A stretch of 64,000 nt of DNA, taken from positions 4,650,847-4,714,846 of the forward strand of contig JAJEKV010000038.1 in the NCBI GenBank assembly GCA_021234155.1, given 5' to 3'. The position numbers and the translations under genes are program-made. The notes beneath the pieces are model-generated. The model did not search any database, was not told the origin of the DNA, and worked only from the letters and a program-made list of their open reading frames with translations. The DNA is from Isoetes taiwanensis. Lineage: Eukaryota; Streptophyta; Lycopodiopsida; Isoetales; Isoetaceae. Each line of letters opens with the position of its first letter. The stretch's first letter is position 1. Below are positions 34,430 through 45,564 of this stretch, one piece after another.

Positions 34430-36640
34430 TGTTCTAGAAGTACCATATCAACCTTTTTTCTAGTGCCAGAGTTCAAAGAAAGGTAACATTGATTGTCAGA
34501 AGGAAACCCTTGAATGGTGTTGTCTTTTGAGGAAATTATATTGAAAAGAAGATTACAAGCGTACCAAAAATTGGAATGTCTTCTGAGAAGGCACGGAGGT
34601 GTGTTGATTGATGAACAAGAAAGATGTTATTCATGTCACATTTTCCATATTATCATGTGGCTCTCTATAAAATGTATAAAATTCTTTTGAGACCAGTCTT
34701 TCGATTATTTTCAAGTCAGTTTATGAAAACTTTGCTACCTCATTTCTGCTATTCTAGACTGCAAGCATCTGCAGAGCCAGGTTATATATCAAAAATGCCC
34801 GTGTCCATTTTCTTATAAGTAGAGCTTATGTGCATCTCTGTTGTCTTAAACTGATTATCTGCTTGTATTTAAATTGGATTTCCACCTCACGTGTTACTTG
34901 TTGATTGTATGATGCATTTCTATGCCAACTCTGGTCTGGCTATTGCAAGGACATGTGCAGGACGTGCAACATATTTAACAGTGTGCAGCATCATAGTAAT
35001 AATAAAGCTTTAGCGATTTTTGCATAAATGCAAAGAAACCAAGTACTTATCAAAGTCTTAAAAGCATGCAATAGAAGTTGATTTATGCAAAAATCATACA
35101 TCTGGATGATGCGGCTTGGTCCACCTAGTTTTAAAAGCATGCAATAGAAGTTGATTTATGCAAAAATCATACATCTGGAGATGCGGCTTGGTCCATCTAG
35201 GCGGACTTTCAACAGAGACAAATAAGAATAAGGTGGTCATGAAATATGTATTTAGAAATCTACAATTCTCTCTTTGTTTGATATACGTTTTGTTTTGGCA
35301 TTGCCTTCCAGGACGAGCCAATCTTCAATCTTGCTTTGTCTCATCTTATCTTTTGTAAAGTATATATTTTAGCAATCGTTTGTATCCTTGCAACCATTAA
35401 CATTTGAGATGAAAGTGTTGATGGTTACATTACTTAATCATTGAGTTGGTCTCTTTGGCCACTAGCATTAAAGTTCTAGAAGATTCATGTACTAGCTGTT
35501 CAGTTCTCCCTTTTTGGGTTGCCCCTAGGGTGGCAAACCCTCGCTCAGGTCATACAATAGGAGATGTTCCTAAGCTCTTCAAAATAGAAATAATTTTGCT
35601 AAAAACATTTTTGAATTGCAACAATTCTATAAAGCTTCTTCTTACTGGGGTCTTAAATTAAATAGCATGTTCCCAACCATTACGCTAGAGAATGGACCAA
35701 GATAGGCAATTTTGTGTAACTTGGGCCTGGCTCTTCCATATCAAGCGAAAGTGCCTATTTTGTCAAATAATTTATAATGTATAGGCTTTCAAAATAGTAG
35801 GCTGAATGTGCTATAATGGATTTAGTTGCTTACTCTACGTTGCTTGTTCCATTGCTACCAAACTAATCTATATACCTAAGGAACTAGCAATCAACTCCGA
35901 GAAAAAAGAAAGATTAAAAATACCAATTTTACAAATGCAACTAGTTTGCTAAATACATTTTGGGAGTGCTGCCCAAACTCTCACCGTAGAACTAGCACAA
36001 TTTTGAATTGCTGTAACTAATCACCTCCCCTCGTTTGCATCAGCCTATTTCTAGATGTTGTGCTGCCGAAAGGGACAATTGTATGTGTTTGCTATATAAA
36101 ACACGTTTAAACATTTCTAGAACACTCAACTACTCAGTTACATACACAATTCCATCGAGGGGCTCGTAGATGAAGATACGGGATCTTTAAACTGATTATA
36201 AGAGTATGGTAGGAAACTAGTTCAATTCAAAAATTGAGATGGCAGATATCGTGTGGGGTTTGAAGTAGAAATTTTGATTTAAATATAGATTGTGAAGATA
36301 TAACTTCACGGTTTGATTTAAGCCACTTTACCCTCAGGGCATCGGAGGGCAACCCTCTGTGCGCAGCACCTTGTTATTTTAGCGAACTAAGTTTAGCATT
36401 TTTTGTTTTATAATTTGTGTACATTGGAGTTTAGCGGACTAAGTTTTGCATTATTTGTTATATAATATCTGCACAATTGAAGTTAGTATTATTAGTATTA
36501 TACAATTTAGCAAGACTAACGTTGTTATAATTTGTGTTCCATTGGAGAAAGGGTATTGCAAAAATTGAGAAGGAAATAGACTTTTACTTCAGTAAATAGG
36601 CTTCAAGTAAACATAAAACGACATGATATTATAGCATGGT
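34430..36640. other. Gene-poor DNA with a 73-bp tandem duplication
   Basis: Two adjacent copies of a 73-bp unit (AAAGCATGCAATAGAAGTTG to TTGGTCCACCTAG) lie at 35058-35200. At 35510-35550 there is a short copy of the repeat found at 30330. No gene is supported. Confidence 0.6.
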
Positions 36641-36667
36641 TATTACAACATAAATCCATGTCCGACA

Positions 36668-36869
36668 ATCTAGTGTTCATGTATATTGAATGACCTTCTA
36701 TCCAGAATGTCTATCACATCAGCATCGTCGGGAGTTATCTTCTTCATTTCTGGAAAAGATGCTAAAGCATCTAGTGTTCATGTATATTGAATGACCTTCT
36801 ATCCAGAATGTCTATCACATCAGCATCGTCGGGAGTTATCTTCTTCATTTCTGGAAAAGATGCTAAAGC
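36668..36869. repeat. Perfect tandem duplication, 101-bp period
   Basis: Two back-to-back identical copies, 36668-36768 and 36769-36869. The second copy carries the C-terminal codons of the minus-strand pseudogene. The first lies beyond its stop. Confidence 0.9.
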
Positions 36870-37400
36870 ATCTAAAAGATTTTCTGATGCACTTACAATC
36901 CGTAACTTTGGCAACAGCTCGCCCATCAGATAATCATCTGCCATAGATACCAAATATATAGTTATCAACATAAATGTATTTTCTGAGTTATATTTGCTGA
37001 AATGCTTATCATAAACCTTTTCCAAGGTCTTAATAAATAAAGATGTCTTTCCATACTTACGAAGGGTAATAGAGGTTTCAACACATTCAGTGTGTGACCA
37101 AATAAAAGCAAAGGATCAGCCAAACTAGATCATTTCTTCCCTTTGGCTTTTTTAATAACACCTCACCACTTAATATTTTTTCTGTTAGTGGAAGCATGTC
37201 ATCACCCAGACCCTGTGCCAGCCTCATAAAAGGAATGTTGAAGAAGGTAAGGCTTGGCTTTTCAGGGGGATTTCCTGTCCAGTCATTTAGATCCTTATCC
37301 ATCCACCTATCTCAAATTAAATTCCAATTCTTCCATGCTTGGTCGGAAAGAGTAATAAATTCATAGTGTTCACCCAACCTTGGTTTGTTTGACTCATTCC
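36771..37400 (-). pseudogene. 3' part of the ParB-like pseudogene split by the LINE
   Basis: Minus-strand exons 37400-37087 and 37025-36771 continue the gene whose 5' part lies at 57050-58530. They read GEHYEFITLSDQAWKNWN, a TGA where tryptophan is likely, MDKDLNDWTGNPPEKPSLTF, DDMLPLTEKILSGEVLLKK, and end with ITPDDADVIDILDRRSF. The gap between the two halves is a 19.5-kb LINE plus nested retrotransposon, which lies in an intron. The in-frame stops indicate that the gene is dead. No family is recognised for this C-terminal part. Confidence 0.5.
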
Positions 37401-37466
37401 TTTTGGATGATTTATTTATAATAGTATATTTTCTTCAAATTCCTATATAGCATTTAATAAGATTTA

Positions 37467-37482
37467 ACATAAGTCTAACAAC
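37467..37482. repeat. LINE target-site duplication, left copy
   Basis: ACATAAGTCTAACAAC, identical to 57011-57026 directly after the poly-A tail of the LINE. Confidence 0.95.
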
Positions 37483-38279
37483 GATCTAGAAAACCAAAGC
37501 GGTCGGCGCTGGCGCCTGGAGCTAGGGTTCTGATGGCAAAACTTTGATCGGTGATATCTCTCTTATCTGGTGTCGGATTTTGGCGTGCTTGGGCTCGTTG
37601 GAAAGCTTGCTCTGAGCTCTTTCCAGCGGTGTATAGCATCAGCTGTTTTGCATGTGATTTGTTGCTGCAAACAGCTGATTTCCGGACTGGTCCGGATGAC
37701 ATGGCTCCTGCCAGACAGGCTGATGGGGGCTCGATTGAGCCTCATGGCTTGGGGCTGAAGCCAAGGGAGATGGCGAGGAGAAAGAATCCTCCAAAGAAAG
37801 GGAAGGGCTGGTCTCAAAGATGCATGAAGAGGCGGGGTCAGTAGGAAGTGGCATGCAATTGGTGGCGAGAGATGAGGGAGCTCTTGAATCCCCCCGGTTG
37901 AGAGGTATGTGGATTGCTCTTCCTCTCAATATAATTCCCGGACCCAAGTAGATTGTGTTTTGGAGACTCCTGGTCTTGATTCCATCAAGCATGCCCCTTT
38001 GAACCGGATCCGTGGATGCCCTCTGCCCAAGTGCTTGGGAAGGGATCACTTGTGGTGATGCCCTCTTCTAGGGTGCATGTAGGCGATGTGTCTCCCCGGG
38101 TGCCTCCTCGGATACCTCTCGGGGTGCCGGGCGGCAGCCCCAAATCCCGTGGCGCCCGACCGGCGAGCAATGACACTTGTTGCTTTCGCATCACTCGGCG
38201 GGGTTTTTGATTGGATTAAGCCGCAAGGCTCAGGAGTGTAGAACCGCCTGCGGTTCAAGAAGCTCAAAGTTTGTGGAGG

Positions 38280-38940
38280 ATCATCACTGCTGACTTGCAA
38301 AGCTCTTCCGGATACTCCATGGATAGATATTGATCATACCAGGCATGTTCAGACCATTGAGAATCTAGTTTCATTTGCAGTGTTGGGCTATTTCACGGGT
38401 TACATATTGGACACGAGGAGGTTTAGCTCTTGGCTTGCTGGACATCTGAGGCGGATTGGTTTGCCCAGGTATCAGTCTCTGAAATTCTTACCAAATAATT
38501 TCTTCCTAATCATGTTTGAGGCTTGAGTCTTACGTGCGGCAATTGGTTAGTCGGGGGTGGATACGTTGGGTGATTCATATGTGTTGTATCAAGATATACT
38601 CCAAGAATGTCCACCAGTTCTTTGACAGCGGTTAAAATCCCGTGTTGGTTCCAGATTCAGGATCTTCCTCCTGACCTGATGGTGCCTGATTTCTTGGTTT
38701 CTATGGCCAATGGCCTGGGTGTATATTTGGCTCATTCTATTGTGCAGGTCCCCAAGATCTGTGTTGCTCTGCCTGCTTTGCAGCCTGTGCCTACTTCTCT
38801 TCCAGTGCGTAGTGGTCCCTGGCATTTTCTTTTCCGATTGAAGCTTTTGAATGGCTCAGATCCGCCGATGTTTCCATCTATTGTGCTATCATTTGACCCT
38901 GCTGATGATCCCGCTAGTCCCGGCCGGTGCTTGTGATGTG
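38280..38940 (+). pseudogene. LINE ORF1 (DUF4283-like)
   Basis: Frames in this region read VQTIENLVSFAVLGYFTGYI and then PCWFQIQDLPPDLMVPDFLV, the pattern of plant LINE ORF1 DUF4283-type RNA-binding regions. Downstream (38940-39500) is a G-rich linker with many open frames on both strands. Those ORFs are composition artefacts. Frame changes prevent a single ORF from being drawn. Confidence 0.55.
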
Positions 38941-39528
38941 GTAGGGGTTGCGTGGTGTTGATCAGGGGGGCCGGATTCCTGGTTCTGAGGTCACAGCGGA
39001 GGACTCCGTGGTGCGATGAGTGGCGTTGGGCGAGGTGGTGTGGTTGGGAGAGGTGGTGTGGGGGCGGGGCGGGGCAGGCTTCTTTGCTGGCCGCCCTTTG
39101 ATGGCGGGCTAGGGACGGGTGGCTCGGGGAGGGCTCGGATGATTTGGTTGTGGCTAGATCGCGAGGGACGAGGGGGTTGTGCTGTGGGGGCCGGTGATCC
39201 TGGCCGGGGATGTCCCGATGGCGGTATGTGCCGAGCATGAGGTGGCTGGGCGCAACCCGGTTGGAGGTAGAGACTAGTGTGGCCCATGACTCTATGGAGG
39301 TGCACGGGGACTTCCAACACGTGTTGGAAGTGGAATATCACGAAGTTGTGGCCCATGACTGTGGAGGTGCACAGGGGACTTCCAACACGTGTTGGAAGTG
39401 GAATATCACGAGAGCGGCCGTGGGTCACATTGTTTGTGATTAATCCTCCGGCTCTAGATCTTTGACTCGCGGGAGTGGGCTGATGGCCCGGTGGGTAGGC
39501 ATGTGGGGCTGGACACTTCTCCTCTGGG

Positions 39529-40255
39529 ATGAATAGGTCGATCCTCAGTTGGAATGTGCGGGGGGTGCGGTCCTCTAGTAGTAAGAGGGCCCGTATTTCT
39601 TTGGCACTTCGGCAGTTGCGTCCTGATATTATTTGCATTCAGGAGCATAAGTGTCACAGGGGTGATATGTCCAGGCTCATGAATATGGTTGGTAGGCAGT
39701 TTGGCTTTATTGCTTCTTCTTCTGGGGGGACTAGTGGGGGTACTCTTATTGCTTGGAAGATGGATGTGCAGGGTCACATACTCGCAGCTGCATGTGTTTG
39801 GTCGGTGGGCAATAATTAAGTGGTTGGAGGGCGGGCAAGAGTGGGGGATTGTTAATGTTTATGCCCCTAATCAGCCTTCTCAGCGGGGTGCTTTGTGGGC
39901 CACAGTCCGGAATAAGTTGCGAGCCCTTGGTGGGTTGCAGGTTGCTTGGTTGTTGTTAGGGGATTTCAATATGGTAGAGCGAGTAGAAGATCGCTCTGGT
40001 TCTGGCACCCAGCTTGTGCAGGGATTTGAGAGGGACCAGTGGTCTCGTTTGTTGCAGGATTTGGCCTTGGTTGAGGTCCCTGGGGACTTGTCTTTCACCT
40101 ATTGTAATAGGCAGATTGGTGCGGGCCGGGCGTATGCTAGGCATGACCGGTGCTATGCTTCCCCATGCGCATTGGATGGTGTGCCCTCTTTGCGCCGGAG
40201 TAACATTCTGTCTACCTCCATTTCTGATCATTACCCTCAGGTTTTGTCCAAATGA
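39529..40255 (+). pseudogene. LINE ORF2, AP-endonuclease domain
   Basis: Starts MNRSILSWNVRGVRSSSSKR, the classic beginning of plant LINE endonucleases (W-N-x-R-G). IICIQEHK, with the catalytic Glu, follows, then after a frame change WGIVNVYAPNQPSQRG, LLGDFNMV, FTYCNRQIGAGRAYARHDR, and SDHYPQVLS with the catalytic Asp-His. The domain nicks the target DNA. The frame shifts at about 39790, so the copy is inactive. Confidence 0.85.
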
Positions 40256-40877
40256 GGTGCGGTTGCCTCTCGGCCTTCTCGGACGGTGTTCCGTTTGAAC
40301 ACCCGGGGCCGAGCGATCGGATTTCGCCCGCCGAGTTGTGGCTTGATACCTTTTCATCTCCTCGAAGGGTATGTCTGGGTATGGTGACCGCGTTGGCGAG
40401 GGTGAAGCGTTTTTGCTAAGGTCTTTGGTAGGCGCCAGGTGCGGCGAGCGGCGCGGGAGTTGCATAGTCTTTATCGAGTTGGAGAAGATTCGGCGACCTT
40501 CCGATGGCATTAGGGAGAATGCAGTGTTGCACAGTATTGTTGCTTTGGAGCAGGTTAAAGTGCATGAGGCGTGTGAAGGCAGCCCTTACCGGTTGAAGGC
40601 GGGGATACAAGTTTGTCGGTGTTCTTGAGCAGCTAGGCGTGGCGATATCACGGCATCTATGGCGTCCCTTGCTTTGCCCGATGGCCTAACTTTGGAGGAT
40701 CCCGGCTGAGTTGCAGAGGTATGTGCATGCTCATTTCTCGGGTTTTTAGCGCCTCTTTCCCTATGAGCGGGGAGATGCAGGAGCTTGTTTTGGGGGGCTG
40801 TTAAGCCATCTATTTTGCCTCACCAACGTGAGAGCTTGGGCGAGGAGCTCTCGGAGAGGATTTAAGCGGAGGCATGT

Positions 40878-42320
40878 ATGTGCATGGCCAAGGATAAATG
40901 TCCCGGGCTGGATGGCATCTCTGTGGAGTTCTTTTCGACTTATTGGGAGTGGGCTGGTGAGTCTGTGTACCAGGTGTATCTTGAGTTGCTGCAGTCTTCT
41001 CACATGGATAGGATCTTGAATACCGCATGCATTTCCTTGATTCCTAAGGTTAAGCAGCCTTCTACTATTAATGATTGGAGGCCTATATCCTTGTTGTCCT
41101 CTGTGTACAAGATTATTGCGAAAGCCCTGGCCGAGAAGTTGAAGCCGGTGTTGACTTCTTCCATTAGTAAGGTGCAGTCTGGGTTTGTTCCTGGGAGGAA
41201 CATTTTGACTAATGTTGCCGCAGACTTATAGGGGGCCTTTATTGGGCCAGAGAACAGGTCAAGGCATTGCCTATCTTAAGCTTGACTTTGCCAAAGCTTA
41301 TGATAGTGTCCGTTGGGAGTTCTTGTCACCATGATGTTAGCGTTGGGGTACGTGGTCCACGCTTTACACGAGACGACAGTCATGAAGTCTGCATAGGTCA
41401 GCCGCAGACTCACGGTGGTGTGCGTTGGGTGAACCCTCCTCCTTTTTCTCCTTAGGCGAGAGGGGGTGCGTCGTGGGTGCCCTTTGGCACCATTTTTGTT
41501 TACGATTGTGCGCGAAACCGGCCTCGCTCTGTTTTGGTTTGGCTGCGGTGGAGGAGGGGTGGTGGATGGGCTTGGATGCGGGATGGTAGTCAGCCAGATT
41601 ATTAACCGGTTAACGATGACACTTTTCTCTTCTTGGTGGCGTAAGAGAGGAATTTCTTGCGAATGTGAAGGGTTTGTTTGATACTTTCTCCTTGGCCTCG
41701 GGCATTCTTCTCGAATTAGGGCAAATGCTCCGCATTATGGGCCCATTTGACTCCCTCCTCCCCTTGTTTGGCTCCTATTCCCTTGGAAGGTGCTTCCGTG
41801 TAATGTGTGTACTAAGTCGTTGGGTATTCCCTTTGGAGGGATGTTTCCATGGGGAGGGTGTGGGATGAGATTTTGGCGGGGCTGCGTAAAACACCTCAAT
41901 TGGTGGAAGGGTAGCAAGTTGTCCATGGCGGTGTAGGATCACTATTGCCAAGTCATTACTTTGTAGCACTCATGTGTATCTGAAAGATGCGATGTTAGCT
42001 CCCCGAGGGGGTAAGATCTGTGGCTTTGGATAAGATTGTTTGAAATTTTGTGTGGGGGATGGATGAAGGGGGTTGTTAAAGTGGCTTGGTGGAAGTGTCT
42101 CCGCCCGGGAGGATGGGGGGCTTGGCCATTCGGATTTGGCCTTTGCATAGTAAGGTGTTGGTCTCTAAGTTTATTTGGAGCATTCTGCAGGATGGAGCAT
42201 CTTCTCCTGGTGCGGCACTATTGTGGCAATCTCTTCGCCATTGTGTGGCATTTGGAAAGTCGTCTGTGCATGTAGAGTTGCCCTGGGCACTGTTGTATGG
42301 TCTCCGGCCTTTCCCACATG
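40878..42320 (+). pseudogene. LINE ORF2, reverse transcriptase (cut by the gypsy insertion)
   Basis: CPGLDGISVEFFSTYWEWAG, NTACISLIPKVKQPSTINDW, RPISLLSSVYKIIAKALAEK and SGFVPGRNILTN are the fingers and early palm motifs of LINE RTs. LKLDFAKAYDSV (catalytic Asp) and RRGCPLAPFLFTI follow in other frames. The sequence breaks at 42325 at the gypsy target site and resumes at 55909. Confidence 0.85.
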
Positions 42321-42325
42321 CATCC
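42321..42325. repeat. Gypsy target-site duplication, left
   Basis: CATCC, repeated at 55904-55908 after the right LTR. Confidence 0.95.
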
Positions 42326-44137
42326 TGTGACGTTCCAGCACAGTATACGCTCCCAGGACGTATATTGTACTGCCACGTCACGCGTACACGCCACCCCGAT
42401 TGACGTGTACGCCAACGTGTAGCCAGGTGGGTAGCCCTAGGGGGCAACTTACTAAGAATGCGCATTAGCATTAATGTGCACATTTTCCAATGTACACATT
42501 AATGTGGGCACACATTTCCATGTGGCCACTTGATGCCAAGTGGGCCATACCCTTAGGTGCAATTAATGTGCACATTTCCCAATGTACACATTCATTAATG
42601 TGCACACATTTCAATGTGAGCACATTTGGGTGCACACATTTCCATGTGGGCACATTTGGCCACCTAGCCCTTAAAGGCAAGTGGGCCCATTACCAATTAT
42701 CCCACATGCCAAAAAGGGATAATTGGAAACCCTAGCCAACCCCTTGTCTATATAGGGTTGGAAACCCTAACTAACCTAATTTTCGATTTTAGGGCTTTAG
42801 AACTCTGTTTTGGCTGCCTCAACAGCCAAAACCGCATCCCAGACTTTGCCTGAGAGAATTGCATCCTTAGTTCCTCGAGATTCGAGCGTTTCAGCAGGAT
42901 GGTCGAGCTCAGGTCAGGAGGAGCCCCTCAAGGATCAGGTATTTGGCCAATTAGATAGTCTAAACCCTATTTTAGTCATTGAATCAATAGGTTTAGCCTA
43001 TTAGATTGCCCATAGCAGCCCTCTAGATCCCTAGATAGTAGATCCTAACTAAAGAACCTAACTCTATGTTGTAGATTAGATCTTGTTCTTTAGTTCTTCT
43101 GTGATGTATATGGATGATGTATCTCTATGAACTCCTTGTATTGGGAAGGGGGGTAGAGACCGAAAGCTTTGTAGTCGATGCTCCTAGAGTAGCCCCTCTA
43201 GCACACTGTAGTTGCGGCCCGTGTACAAAAGCCCCTTTGTGTTGTGTTCTTAGGGGTCGAACCCAGGTTGATAAGGGTGGTTTGTGTCCATAGCGGTTTC
43301 TCTCTCGGGATGTAAAGTCTACCCCGAGAGCACTTTGCAGACTAAGCTTAATACTCGGGGGGCTGCGTGCACCACGGTATGAGTTCGACACCCGTTGGGG
43401 ATAAGCCGTGCACTGGCGGCGGTGCCACCGGGGGTTTCAACCGGGCCATGTGTTGCGCAGATGTCTTTGCCGCGGGGTGGGACACGGCCGTGGTGGTAGT
43501 TCCCTTCAAGTGGGTTAAAAGTCCGGTGCACGGACGGTTGGTGTCCTCTAGTCACTTTGCTATGGCATTGATCATCTGGTGGGAGAAAAACCTCCTTACC
43601 TGCCTCATCAGTGCAGGGGAGATGTAACTGGCTATAGCCCCTTTGGCTATGATCCCGTGCAGGCTACGGTCTAACCCCGGCTCTTCAACCTATCTCCAGC
43701 AAAGTGTACACGGGGGGGCGGATGGAGTGGACAACCCTAAGCCATGTTCTTATGCCCGGCCAAATCCATTGCCATGAATTACTGTCTGCAAAGAACTCTG
43801 GAGACCTAAGCCGCCAGTCATCCCTTTGAGTCTGAGCCTTGGGTAGGATTTCCTATGTGATGTGCTGATCTTTGTCTATGCAGATATGTGGGGACCATCC
43901 TTCGTGATGGTCATATGATGTTGATGTATGTGCTACCGGACATGTATGTTCACGCCCCGCCTAGGTAGGCCCCGAGGGGAGACGGGTGCAATGACCCTTC
44001 CACTCTTCCCACTTTGGAACCCGTCACGGTTCGCGGTGTCATGTGGGAGGGCCCCAGTATTAGCATGGAGCTGGTATGGGGATGAACTCCTGTTTGTATC
44101 ACGGTGAGTGCACCGTATCTGAGTAGGGGGACGTCCA
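42326..44137 (+). repeat. 5' LTR
   Basis: About 1.81 kb, matching 54087-55903. It holds a block of TG/CA-rich half-palindromes (ATGTGCACATTT-type words) at 42460-42690, telo-box-like AAACCCTA words at 42727 and 42767, and a TATATA box at 42749-42754 that probably drives the genomic RNA. The first 650 bp are almost identical to the right LTR. From about 43200 on there are many small indels. Confidence 0.95.
42749..42754 (+). promoter_or_regulatory. LTR TATA box
   Basis: CTATATAGGG between two AAACCCTA telo-box motifs. Conserved in the right LTR at 54510-54515. Confidence 0.5.
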
Positions 44138-44140
44138 AAG

Positions 44141-44153
44141 TGGTATCGAGCAA
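44141..44153 (+). other. Primer-binding site (initiator tRNA-Met type)
   Basis: TGGTATCGAGCAA starts three bases after the LTR. Plant retroelements primed by tRNA-iMet carry TGGTATCAGAGC. Here one base in the middle is missing, which would weaken priming or may be an error. Confidence 0.75.
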
Positions 44154-44339
44154 TGTTCTTGGTGACCAAGAGCAAAGCACCGGCCATGTTCCCGTAGCAC
44201 TAACTTGATAGGATCCTCAAACCTCGAAAAATGAGAAATTTTTTTCTCATTTTTGTAGTTATGCTAAGCTAAGTAACAGTTAAAAGAATAGAAACGTAAA
44301 AAGACTAAAATTGATGAGCCAACATCCAAAAGTAGGAAA

Positions 44340-44592
44340 CTCACACGTCAGCGCCGGACGATTTCTACATTTTAGAAATCGGGTCGGGCTAACGTCTTGA
44401 ACATTCAAATTTTGACACCAAAAAGTTGTAAATTACAAGAAAATATCTTGATAGTTCTAAATTTAAGCTAAGAATTAGTAGATTTAGCATATTACATGTT
44501 AATTTAATAAGTGGGCCCCACCATGTCTCACACGTCAAGGCCGGATGAGGTTTCTAGATTCTAGGAATCGGGCTGGGCGCAACGTGTGAGAC
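44340..44592. repeat. Hairpin palindromes upstream of the H3-like gene (two copies)
   Basis: Copy 1 at 44340-44400 and copy 2 at 44525-44592. Each has an outer arm CTCACACGTC paired to AACGTGTGAG and an inner arm ATTTCTA paired to TAGAAAT or close variants. Copy 1 has a decayed outer 3' arm. Together with the two copies at 46145-46411 they form a family of ~67-bp imperfect inverted repeats. Confidence 0.9.
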
Positions 44593-44666
44593 CTTGCTTA
44601 ATTAAGTGTTTTAGATGCCTTAGACAACCCAAAAAGGTAGTTTAAAAGTTGACCTAAATTTGGCCC

Positions 44667-44674
44667 TATAAATA
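44667..44674 (+). promoter_or_regulatory. Internal TATA box before the H3-like region
   Basis: TATAAATA in GGCCCTATAAATAGAACC, 75 bp after the second hairpin and 112 bp before the first ATG. The sequence after it shares AGGCGATCTT and AGCTC words with the sequence after the second internal TATA box (46582), so the two promoters look duplicated. Confidence 0.55.
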
Positions 44675-44778
44675 GAACCAGACCCCTCCCATTTTTCCCG
44701 TTCTTCCCTAGAACTTCGCCGTCTTTGTCAAAGGCGATCTTAAAAGCTTAGCTCCGATCGACAAACCGTAGTAAGATC

Positions 44779-45490
44779 ATGGCCCGCCGTGGCGAATCAA
44801 CAAGGAAAGCGTGGCCGAAGCGGATCCTCCAAATAGCCCGGATCGGCCTCTTTCACGGGATTCTTCGGGAACGCCTTCTCAACAACGACGAATCTTCGTC
44901 AAGCAAGGAAGCAAGGTCGGACCGGAGCGACCACCGTAGCTCTTAGAGGAGGGCCGACGGCGTGACGTCATGAACGAGATCCCCGGCAAATCGCCGCGCG
45001 GGAAGGAAGAAGCTGCAACAAACAGGATCAACCCCTGTGTTGAGATCCACCCGCAGGAGGAGCAGGAAGAGAGGAGCAGCGGCCGCCGAACTCACCCCCC
45101 CGAAGAAGAGGTCCGACCTCACGCACGCCGGCCCACAAGTACGGCCAAGGAGCCAGCCCGAGCAGAGGACAAAGAGTCGGGGAGGACGAATCCGACTACA
45201 GCCAAATGGACCCAAGAAGAGGAAGGCCAAGGCCATAAAGGCGGTAAAGAGGAAGGTGGTCAAGGTTGGGAAGAGGGGGAGAACCTTGTCATCAACGAGC
45301 CAAGGAAAGGAGACCCCCCCACGGACCGACGATTTCTGGACCAAGACTACGCAGTCTTAGCAGAGGCGGGCAAGCTCTTCAAAGCCCCCCGGTAGAGGAA
45401 GAGGTACCGGCCGCATCGCCCAAGAGCGGGGAGGAGGCCGGGCGGGTGGCGGCCCCCACCATTTCCAACGTGGGATAGGGTCAAGGCCCC
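44779..45490 (+). CDS. Basic tail region upstream of the H3-like ORF
   Basis: The first ATG after the internal TATA box opens a 55-codon frame (44779-44946) starting MARRGESTRKAWPKR. Its residues A1, R2, R8 and K9 coincide with the canonical H3 start ARTKQTARKS. Downstream, overlapping frames (45037-45360 and 44970-45395) are extremely rich in Lys and Arg (NGPKKRKAKAIKAVKRKVVK), like a histone tail or linker histone. Frame changes and stops separate these parts from the H3 fold at 45565, so whether they are the N-terminus of the same gene is unresolved. Confidence 0.4.
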
Positions 45491-45564
45491 ACGGCCGAAA
45501 CTGAAGCCTATGTGATAGACCCCTAAAGGTCTATCGAAGAGGATCGTGGAGCACAACGCGATAT

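Noticed and set aside
38940-39640. Long minus-strand proline-rich ORFs (for example 38991-39638)
   Set aside because: They are antisense shadows of the G-rich LINE linker; no codon signal of their own.
42490-42735. ORFs repeated in both LTRs (MYTLMWAHISMW type)
   Set aside because: They come from the TG/CA-rich half-palindromes of the LTR and are not proteins.
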